From Liriodendron chinense (Eukaryota > Streptophyta > Magnoliopsida > Magnoliales > Magnoliaceae): a stretch of 64,000 bases of DNA. Below are positions 55,855-64,000 of the stretch, piece by piece. Made by a program: the position numbers and the translations under genes. Where the stretch lies: the NCBI GenBank assembly GCA_003013855.2, contig PVNU02000773.1, positions 1,473,001 to 1,537,000 on the forward strand, in the 5' to 3' direction. The number at the start of each line of letters is the position of its first letter. The first letter of the stretch is position 1. The notes below the pieces were generated by a model, which was not told the DNA's origin, ran no database searches, and worked only from the letters and a program-made list of their open reading frames with translations.

Positions 55855-56265
55855 AAGCGGATTGCGTTGGACCCCACCGTGGATGTATGTGTCTTATCCA
55901 CTCTGTCCATCCGTTTTTCATGAGCCCAAAATTGAAGCATATCCAAAGCTCAATGACGTCCACTGTTGAAACCTTCCTATGGCCCATAGTCATGTTTATT
56001 TGTCATCTAACCTGTTCATAAGTTCACAGTCCAAAGTGAAGGGAAAATATAAATATTATCTTGATCAAAAACTTCTGTGGCTCCCAAGAAGTTTTCAATG
56101 GTAGGAGTTCAATTCACACTATTTCCTGTGGTGTGGTCCACTTGATTTTTGGATATGCTTCAATTTTGGGCTCATATCCTAAAAATTGTTGGTAAAAATG
56201 TATGAATGGCGTGGATAAGGCACATAGAACATAGTGGGCCCCACAGAGTTTTCTCCGTATTTGAC
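55855..56265. mobile_element. Fold-back MITE
   Basis: The left part carries GCGGATTGCGTTGGACCCCA, TCTTATCCACTCTGTCCATC and TTCATGAGCCCAAAATTGAA. The right part mirrors it with TTCAATTTTGGGCTCATATC, CGTGGATAAGGCACATAG and AGTGGGCCCCACAGAG. The centre holds the family phrase GTCATCTAACCTGTTCATAAG. Exact ends and target duplication were not resolved. Confidence 0.6.
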
Positions 56266-56822
56266 TTTGACCTAGAAAAAAGTGAAGGAACGGAGGGAAG
56301 GAAAATGATCGGGAAGAGTGAGTCATAGGTGTGACATCTAAACCACCAATCAGGCATGTCCCACCATATATCGAAAGAAAATATAGGCCACTCGACCTTT
56401 CATGTGGGCCCTGCACGTTTGGTGGCTGGTCATGCCCCCTTTGTATCATCCATTTCATTTTTCTTTCATGCATGTGTGGCCCACTTGAAGAGCGGATGTG
56501 AGTATGTTAAATCAGCTAACCGGGTGATTAGGATATAAGGAAAGGCAATTTGTTGCCTAATATATGAGATGTGGGACGTGGATCTTGGCCGTTTGTTTTA
56601 GTGGATGGACATTAAAAAGTTAACTGAGATATGACATGCAGGCAATGTACGAAAAGGGAGTATACTCAAAGCATTGAATTAGAAGAAAGGCATTGAAGAA
56701 GGTCACCTCACTAACATTTTCCATTTTCACGAGCTCTCATTCACGTGCTTTTTTCACATGTTTTCTGTCATAAGCGACCTGATTCTCGAGACATTCATCA
56801 CTCTCTCTCTCTCTCCACACAC
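56266..56822. other. Intergenic, no gene seen
   Basis: Mixed DNA ending in a short CT repeat at about 56800-56815, directly before the next fold-back element. Confidence 0.4.
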
Positions 56823-57340
56823 GAGAGCGGATTGCCTGTGACCCCGGTCACAGAGATATCTCTGTAGCCGGGGCTGTGTAGGGTCCAAAGGGATGTCTGT
56901 GACAAATCCACTCCGTCCATCTGTTTTGGAACACCAGATTAGGACAGGATTCTAAGAATAATGTAGATCCAAAAATCAGGTGGGCCAATATCACAAGAAA
57001 CAGTGGGTATTGGACACTTAGCGGTGAAAAAGTTTGGCATGAGAATGATATTTTTTCTTAGAGTATATCTGAGTGTTAATAATTCTGTGAACGGTTTGGA
57101 TGGCATATAAACATCATGGTCAGCTCCAGGAAGGTTTCAATGGTGGACGTTGGTGTTCCCATTGTTTTGTTGGTGTGGCCTACCTGAGTTTTGAATATCC
57201 CTGATTTTTAAATTCCGGATCTAATTTTGTCTTTAAAACAAGATGGACGTAGTGGATTTATCATGAACATCCCTGTGGACCCTACGCAGCCCCGGCTACA
57301 GAGATATCTCTGTGACCGGGGTCACAGGCAATCCGCTCTC
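56823..57340. mobile_element. Fold-back MITE with about 64-bp near-perfect terminal repeats
   Basis: The left end starts GAGAGCGGATTGCCTGTGAC and continues CCCGGTCACAGAGATATCTC and TGTAGCCGGGGCTG. The right end is the inverted copy, with one mismatch (TGTAGGG against CGTAGGG) in about 64 bases. Such intact long ends suggest a fairly recent insertion. The interior has CAGGTGGGCCAATATCACAA and GGTTTGGATGGCATATAAAC. The flanks are CT/CA-rich and hide any target duplication. Confidence 0.85.
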
Positions 57341-58261
57341 TCCCCACACACACGCACATGCGGGACGGTGGAGCTTTCCCATACATTCACACAACGCTTT
57401 CTTTCCTGCCAACTTGTCATCCGTGTAGAAAATCTGAACCATGCAAATCATGGGCCACATCATAAAGATCAGTTGGGGAAAAATCTGTTGTGGCCCACTT
57501 ATCAGGTGGGCTACACCATCAAAATCAATGCATAGTCGATGTCTGACACACTGTATGGTCGCAGCTGACCTATTTGGTTCACTGACTGGATATTCTGCCC
57601 AACTGATATTTATGGTGTGGCCGGCCCTTCTCACGGACCGGGTGTTCCACAGAAGAGACACGTGGCTGGAAAGCAAATCGCTGTATGTGAGAGCTCACAT
57701 ACAACGTTGTACGTGAACATTTCTCATCTTATTTCACACGCGTGTCGGAGTGGTGCACATACACACGCAAGCGCAGGTGACAATATATGGAATATGTATG
57801 CGAGATCAGACCTTTCCATGAGGTGGGCCACACTGATTAGAAATTCTGGCGTAAAAATGGGCCCATTTACACTTCAGTCAGACCACAGCGTACCTACAAA
57901 AAAACGGACGGCTGGAAAAATGCTTTAACTGCCAGTTTACTTTGTGAGCTGTGGCCCATCTGAGGAGTGAAACTGCTGGATCTATGATGAAAAGGACAGA
58001 TTTTTGCAAACGTGTTCCATGATCGCACGTGTGCCTGTGTGTGAATGGGCAGGGCCCCACACTCTACAGACGTGTGGACTAGTGCAACCCTGCATGATAC
58101 ATGTCCGTGCGAGATGATCCTGATAGATGCATGAATGCATGCGTGATGCATGTTCTCTTTCATCCCACCATTGCTTCCTACCACCTATCATCTTACTAAA
58201 AGAGAGTCAAAACCAACTCGAGAATTCTGTCTTGACGTTGAAACGTACAAAATCTTTGATA
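57341..58261. other. Intergenic, repeat-derived, no gene seen
   Basis: Contains TTTACTTTGTGAGCTGTGGCC at about 57939, shared with 18760, and GGGCCACATCATAAAGATC / GGTGGGCTACACCATCAAAATC phrases. Many open frames on both strands look like shadows of repeat DNA. Confidence 0.4.
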
Positions 58262-58630
58262 CTCGAGCAGAGTGTTATGAATGATACACAGGCACTTAGA
58301 AATTACTTATTAGAAACTGCAAAGGTAGCATACAAATAATTCAAATTAAGTTATTTAAATTATGGGTCTTAACCATAAATTACACTTATTTGGTTCTATG
58401 GTTTTTGGATTAGTAAATATTTATTGGACGGTTAAAAACGAATTTTTCAACAAACAATGTCCAGAAATCAGAGGTTGAGATTTCTTCAATCAATCTGAAT
58501 TTGGAACTGTGACTGAGCGACAGTTAGTTCACAATTTAATTAGTTCAAACTGAGTTAACTGGATAAATGATTTCTTTGTGCCTGCGTATCAAGTGTCAAT
58601 CGCGGCCAAGTATCAAATTACTCCCCTCCT
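58262..58630 (+). repeat. Repeat, copy 2 of the pair with 53962-54360
   Basis: Direct homologue of 53962-54360 along its whole length. The first part also resembles 22925-23010 (GGCATGCAAGTAATTAAAATTAAT), so at least three copies exist in the window. No coding content seen. Confidence 0.65.
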
Positions 58631-59566
58631 AATCTCATTACTACTGAGGGTGGCAATGACCATGCGAACCACCTGGCCCATGAGTCTTACTGGGCTTGGA
58701 CTTGTTAGCTTTGCCCATGGGACGGGCTTGGGCTTGACATGCATGGATCATTTTCAGATAGCCCGGCCTGACTTCATATGTAATTTGCAATTCCACTCCT
58801 CCCTTAGGCATGCATCTTGAATTTTAGTTCTTTCTGTTTGTGTGGCCAACTTCTTCAAATATTAAATATCCAACTTGCTAGTAAGGTTTCTCCCACAAGG
58901 ATAAAGGGACATACCCTATATTTTGATGTTTGAAAACTCAAGTGGGCCACAATACATGATTTTAAGTCGTTTATTTGTGATTTTACATCATTTTTTTCAT
59001 TGCATGGCCCGATTCAGTGTCTTAGTGAGTTGATTTTAATTTTACTTTTTTGGTACGATGTACATAAGTGGATTTCATTTAATAGCCTAATAAGCCCGAC
59101 AGAGATTTGAGTGTTTGAAGCTAAGACCCAGATGAGTTTCAATAAATGACATTGGGCTCTTACGAGGCCAACATGCTCCAACAAATAGAAGACATGCCTA
59201 ATTAGGACAACACTGGCTTAACCGGACATGATCATGACAGATCCAGCTTAGACAGACTATTCAGACTTGAACTTTTGTTGCTAGCAAATGGGCCCTAAGT
59301 GCTAGTCCGGTCTAGAACTATCCTGGCTCAACAAAACATAGCCCATTGCCAGGCCAGCCTTAGGTGGAGTGAAAATTTGCAGTAAGTCATCGTTATGAAA
59401 TTTCAAGAAATTTCTTCCTCATTTAAGATAGAACATACATGTCCTCACATGTGCCAACTAGTGGGATCCACACCGTTCATCAAATGCACCTATCCTGAAA
59501 CCCCAGCCATAAAATCGTGTTTTATGGTGGGCATAGCAGAAATTTAAACTATAAATGCTGACTGTT
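58631..59566. other. Intergenic with GGGCTTGGGC-type MITE traces
   Basis: GGGACGGGCTTGGGCTTGACAT at about 58720 and AGCCCGGCCTGAC at 58759 are typical of hAT MITE ends (compare 44472-44589). A second, AGGCCAGCCTTAGGTGG, lies at 59351. No complete element was closed. Confidence 0.35.
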
Positions 59567-60093
59567 GGGAGCGGATTAGGTGAGACCCTGGATCCACCGG
59601 GGTGGGTGGGAACCCTGACCGTGGGGCCACTTTGATGTATGTGACCACATCCACGCCATACATCCGCATTGAAAGATCATAATCCAATAAATGAAGTAGT
59701 TCCAAATCCCAGATGGGCCATTGTACAGGAAACAGTGGTGATTGACCATTAAAAACTTCCTATAGGCCACAAAAGCTTTGGATCACGATGATATTTATGT
59801 GGTCTCTTCATCTAGTTGTTTGTGACCTTATCAACAGTTTGGATGGAAAATAAACATTCCGTGGGAATCCACTGAAAATCAATGAAGTTTTCAATGGTAG
59901 CAATTCAATCACGACTGTTTCTGTGGTGTGGTCCACTTAAGATTTGACTCAGCTTCATTTTTGGTATCATGCCCTAAAATGAGCTTTCAAAATGGTTGGA
60001 TGGTGTGGATTTAAGACACATAAATCACTGTGAGCCCTACAGTGAGGGATCCCACCCACCTCGGTGGATCCGGGGTCTCACCTAATCCGCTCC
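59567..60093. mobile_element. Fold-back MITE
   Basis: The left end GGGAGCGGATTAGGTGAGACC with CTGGATCCACCGGGGTGGGT and the right end mirror, ACCCACCTCGGTGGATCC with GGGGTCTCACCTAATCCGCT, match over about 45 bases. The flanks read CTGACTGTT on the left and CTACTGTTA on the right, which would be a 9-bp duplication only if one base was lost. The interior has ACAGGAAACAGTGGTGATTG and AACAGTTTGGATGGAAAATA. Confidence 0.8.
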
Positions 60094-60572
60094 CCTACTG
60101 TTACGGTTGCGCTTGTGGTGCAAGAATGCGATAATTGTTTATTACTGTATCCCAAGCAAACCGAAGACAATATGCAACTAAGTTACCCATAGTTTACGAC
60201 CACAACCAAGAATTTCACACTTCCATGATTAGGATTTTCACGAAAGAATGCCTCATTTGTTTGGAAGTTACATCTTCGTACCTTTTTTTTCAAGGTTTTT
60301 ATTAAGTACTTTGTTAGTTTAGATAATTTTCATTCCAGTGCCTTCTGTGAGATTAACTGTGAGATTAAATTAACTAACTTATTTTTCTAAATGACAAAAA
60401 TACTAAGCCTTTTCCGTATGCACTTCTTAAAAATAAAAATATCTACATATACATAATGATTGTGCCAAGTCTGTCGTGCCTATGTGGCAACTCCGGATCT
60501 CCAAACATATGCCATTCCACTTTGTTTCACATGCAAAGACGATCAGGTAGTTAAACCCATCTATATTTTGGG
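60094..60572. other. Intergenic, no gene seen
   Basis: AT-rich DNA without recognisable frames or repeats. Confidence 0.4.
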
Positions 60573-60946
60573 TAGAGCTGGACATGAGCTGATTTGAGTC
60601 GAGCTTGGTAAAGTTCGGCCTGGTTCGGTCAGCAGCTTACCCCATCACAAGTTTAGCTCAACTTGGTCTTCGAATTTGACGGGCCGGCTTGGCTTGGTTT
60701 GGTCAGCAGCTCAGGCCAGTTCGAGCCAAGTTTGAGCTGAGTTTGACTTTGAGTGAGTTGAGTTGAACTCATGCATTTTCTTTTTAGCTTTTATACAAAT
60801 GTGTTATAACTCAAGCTCAATCGACTCCAGCTCAGGTCAGCTCAAGCTCAACTCGGCTCAGCTTAGCTCGAACTCAGCTTTCGAGTTGAGCCGAGTCAAG
60901 CTTATTTGAGCCGAGCCAATCGAGTTCTAACTCATGTCTAGCTCTA
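60573..60946. mobile_element. hAT MITE with exact 8-bp target duplication
   Basis: The left end TAGAGCTGGACATGAG (60573-60588) and the right end CTCATGTCTAGCTCTA (60931-60946) match at 15 of 16 bases as inverted repeats. ATTTTGGG flanks both sides (60565-60572 and 60947-60954). 374 bp, with dense internal GAGCT/AGCTC and TCGAG words, probably the subterminal motifs. No coding. Confidence 0.93.
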
Positions 60947-60954
60947 ATTTTGGG

Positions 60955-62645
60955 TGATACCACAATGAGACCGTAAGAAACCAAATAGTTACCTTCTAAT
61001 CACATGCAATTACATTAAAATCACATAAATATCTGTCACACATTTAAAGGGTTGAGGTCATTCATTAGATAAGGTACACCATAAGCATGCCATGTTCAGA
61101 AAATGATTTTGGTCATCCCACAAGCATATGATCATTTCTTTCACTGACGACAATCCAATCGTCTTAAATCTGTAGAATATCTTGTCTGTTAAAAAAGGTG
61201 AGCCCGTATGAAAATAATGTTGATCCACTTATTACATGGGTCACCGGACTTGAATCCCCTAGTGTAGCATACAGCACGTCGTAGGTATGTGCTTCTTGAA
61301 AAGTTCTGTGGGCGGGTCATCATGATGTATATATTTTATCTTTGCCGTCCATCCATTAATTTTTCTATAAGATATATAAGACATGACATAATATAGAAAA
61401 ATCAATGATTTTATCGTTGATGTATGGATTTTATCCATGCGGGCCATCCATTGATTTTTTATATAAGATGTCGTGACATGACATCTTACAGAAAAAGCAA
61501 TGGATCGACCGTGTAGGTAAAATACATAACAATAAGACATGACATTGAAAAATCAATGCATTTGAATTTTAATGGGAGGGAAAGGCCACTAATGTGTGGT
61601 TTGTTTGTACTAAGGTTTAGCCGTCTACCTATTATTATAATGCAATGTGTCTACGTCCATAGCTAATATCAAATAATCAAAACTCATGCTAGTGTCCCAG
61701 TGCATATCAGATGTTTGACCTTGGAAATGCTGGTGGTGTAAACACTAACTCCAGAATCTGATACGAGAACACACCAAACTATTTTTGTCTGCTACTCTTT
61801 ACATTGATGTTCGGCAGTATGAGCGATGGTTGCACTTATATAAATTAGCCATAGCTTAAAATTGCAGCAGTGGGGTTTTTCTGACGGTCCAATATATCGC
61901 CTGTGCATTTCCACGGTTAACAAAACCGTCTGAAGAAAAGGCTAGTAACGATGCTGAGCACGCAGTTACTAAAAAAATACATTACCATGTGTTGAGAATT
62001 CATCTCATAGTTCTTAAATTAAATTAAATGCACTAATTTTGAAATTCAAAATCAAAATTAGTTTCCCTCCAAAATTCTTTTTGAAAAATTTGTGAAAAAA
62101 TAATTTTATTTTTAGTTACAAATCGCTTAGAGATGAAAACTTTTTGGGGTTTATAAACTCCATTGTAATTAACTTACTTGAAGAAAAGAGGGAGGGAGAA
62201 CTTGGGATCTACACTGGAACACATGTATGCGTGCTTATGCTGTTGGGCGTGGGTAATGAGGTAGTGATGTGGCTGTAGAGGTGCTAGTGTTTGTCATATC
62301 TCGTAAACAATTTGCCTGTAACCTACCATCAATCTCAAAGTACATAAAAGGGGGCGAATCACGCTTCAAGAATAACGTATTTATTACGTGCTTCAGCCTA
62401 ATTTTGATCAATAATCTTTTGTTTATCTTCCGGTATCCAAAATTTTTATTTTAGAATTTTTCCAACTTCATGAATTTTTATCATCTAAAGAGAAGGTTAA
62501 TGATGATAGTGAGATGACTTGATGCTGAGTGCCCAGTTCCTGAAAAATACATATCCTTATCATCAAGTGCACCCTTTTCCCGGCTCGGGCCTGCCTGGTA
62601 TAGGCCGGACTATATTCAATCTGTCATGACCTAGGGTTTGGACTT
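60955..62645. other. Intergenic, local inverted repeats, no gene seen
   Basis: At 61310-61560 the same words recur in alternating orientation: ATGATGTATATATTTTATC, CCATCCATTAATTTTTCTAT, GACATGACATNNNANAGAAAAA and ATTGATTTTTTATATAAGAT. This hints at a small decayed fold-back repeat. The rest is AT-rich without protein-like frames. Confidence 0.4.
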
Positions 62646-62649
62646 ACAT

Positions 62650-63300
62650 TGAGAACAGATTAGCTGTTACCTGGGAAACGACTTAGTGGGTGTTACTCCT
62701 ACCGTACATGTGGGGCTCATCTTGATGTATTTTTTACAAATTCATGCCATCCCACCTGTTTTCCCATATCATTTTATGACGATGATCCCAAGCCCTGAGA
62801 AGATCCAAATCTCAGGTGGACCGTACCACTAGAAACAGTGATGAATGACCGTTAAAAACTTTTTGTGGGCCACAAAAGATTTGGATCAAGCTGATCTTTA
62901 TATTTTCCTTCCATCCAGACATTATGGCATGAGCCTAAAAGTGAAGCAGATCCTAAACTTAAGTGGACCACACCACAGGAAATAGTGAGATAATAACACC
63001 CACAGTTAAAACCTTCCAAGGGATCACTGTAAGGTTTATTTGCCATTCAATATGTTGATAAGGTCACACAGACCAAGATGGAGGGAAAACACGTAATATA
63101 TATCAGCTCCAAAACTTTTGTCACTCCCAAGAAGTTTTCAAGTGGGTGTTCAAATCACCATTGTTTCCTGTGGTGTACTGGTCCACCTTAAGCTTTTGAT
63201 CTGCTTTATTTTTAGGCTCATGCCCTAAAATGAGCTGACAAATGGGATGGATGGTGTCGATGAAACACATACATCACAGTGGGCCCAACAGTGCTGCAGG
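62650..63300. mobile_element. Joined partial fold-back elements
   Basis: 62656-62920 looks like the left half of the type seen at 19887 and 28584 (AGATTAGCTGTTACCTGGGA, ACTTAGTGGGTGTTACTCC, ACCACTAGAAACAGTGATGA). From about 62925 it changes abruptly to a different member (GGCATGAGCCTAAAAGTGAAGCAG, then AATAGTGAG..CACAGTTAAAACC). The right half of the first type is missing, so the two were joined by deletion or nested insertion. Confidence 0.55.
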
Positions 63301-64000
63301 GTGGTGTTGGGGTCAACACCCGACCACTTCCTCCTTTTCCATGACCGGAATCCTAGTCAGAACGAGGGCGTAAAACACCCAAGCGCTTTAGGCCCACCAT
63401 GTTGTATGTGTCAAATCCACTCTATAACGTGTGATCCTCCATCCGTGGTGTGTATCTTTATCAAGCCCTTCATCATGTTTGAAGCACTGGGATGAAGAGA
63501 ATAGACAAACATCAGCCTAATTTAAAACTTAGGTGGGCCACAATGCATGAACTTAGAGGTTTTATAAGATGCAATTTTTCATTATTCCTTATGGTGTAGC
63601 CCATCTGAGGGGTTGATCTTTTGTATGTACCGTGAACACAAGGGTACTGCTGGCCGGACAAGGTGAATTTCATATATACAAGATTGTGGGTCCCAATGAG
63701 CTTTGGGTGTTATAAGCACAGGTAATCTTTTCCAAGAAGAAAAGCTGAAGAAATTGCGTGGTTGCCTTTGGAGTAGGCATCGCGCGGTAGGTTTACTCAC
63801 AGCTAGAAAGATAGATATATCTTCAACACCCGTTGTATGCAGCTTTATACATAAGTACAACACTCCCGAGCTTCGTGGGTCCAATGTATTGTGTGTACAC
63901 TTCACCGTTAGGTGCACTCTCAGTACCTGGCCCTGGAGCAAAAACTGAGCCACATGCACAACTCAAGTGGGCAACATTAGAGAGATTTGTTTGGAAAAGG
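63301..64000. other. Intergenic, fold-back-type fragment
   Basis: TTTAGGCCCACCATGTTGTATG at about 63390 and TTATGGTGTAGCCCATCTGAGG at 63589 mark further fragments of the same repeat style. The minus-strand 125-codon frame at 63959-63582 and its plus-strand shadow have no recognisable features. Confidence 0.4.

Noticed and set aside
56114..56473. 119-codon minus-strand frame
   Set aside because: Runs across the arm of a fold-back element. Similar frames appear in other copies because the repeat happens to lack stops.
63582..63959. 125-codon minus-strand frame
   Set aside because: No recognisable motif and partly made of fold-back-type repeat.
1..64000. CRISPR arrays, operons or bacterial defence systems
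   Set aside because: No regularly spaced repeats and no prokaryotic gene organisation. All repeats are transposon-derived or microsatellite.

Overview
This window looks like nuclear DNA of a flowering plant. It holds spliced genes with GT/AG introns, a DREB-type AP2 factor, and dense Copia, Ty3/gypsy, RTE, hAT and Mutator-like debris. A very abundant palindromic repeat with recurring phrases such as GTGGACCACACCACAGGAAA suggests a woody, perhaps magnoliid, genome. That placement is an inference from memory of repeat style and no search was run.

Three protein-coding loci are well supported. (1) A small intronless gene at 20960-21160 (+) encodes a 66-residue protein of unknown role. (2) A 15-exon IGHMBP2/UPF1-like superfamily 1 helicase gene runs from 29235 to 51631 (+). 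Its introns are swollen by transposons, and exon 9 carries an apparent one-base deletion that creates a stop. (3) A single-exon DREB2F-like transcription factor lies at 52909-53793 (-), about 1.3 kb from the helicase stop and convergent with it. A possible two-exon 5' portion of a mitochondrial-type protein gene is present at 11841-10436 (-), but the rest of it was not traced.

Layout. 1-4.3 kb: a Mutator-like MITE, then a fold-back element split by a 1.3 kb hAT element, then an RTE LINE tail. 4.3-12.6 kb: mostly non-coding, with a Ty3/gypsy fragment and a 609 bp hAT MITE with perfect target duplication. 12.7-17.1 kb: a decayed Copia element (-) with a SINE inserted in its reverse transcriptase. 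17.2-29 kb: SINEs, a solo-LTR-like block, several fold-back elements and the small gene. 29.2-51.6 kb: the helicase gene, with two hAT-related elements, a small hAT MITE, a SINE and a LINE tail in its introns. 51.6-64 kb: the DREB2F-like gene and further fold-back, hAT and unclassified repeats.

The most informative results are transposon boundaries readable directly from target-site duplications. They show a hAT family whose non-autonomous copies share about 1 kb with the 5' flank of a decayed BED/hAT transposase. They also show a fold-back family with 9-bp duplications of Mutator type that repeatedly sits just upstream of genes. No CRISPR array, operon, rRNA gene or bacterial feature was seen.
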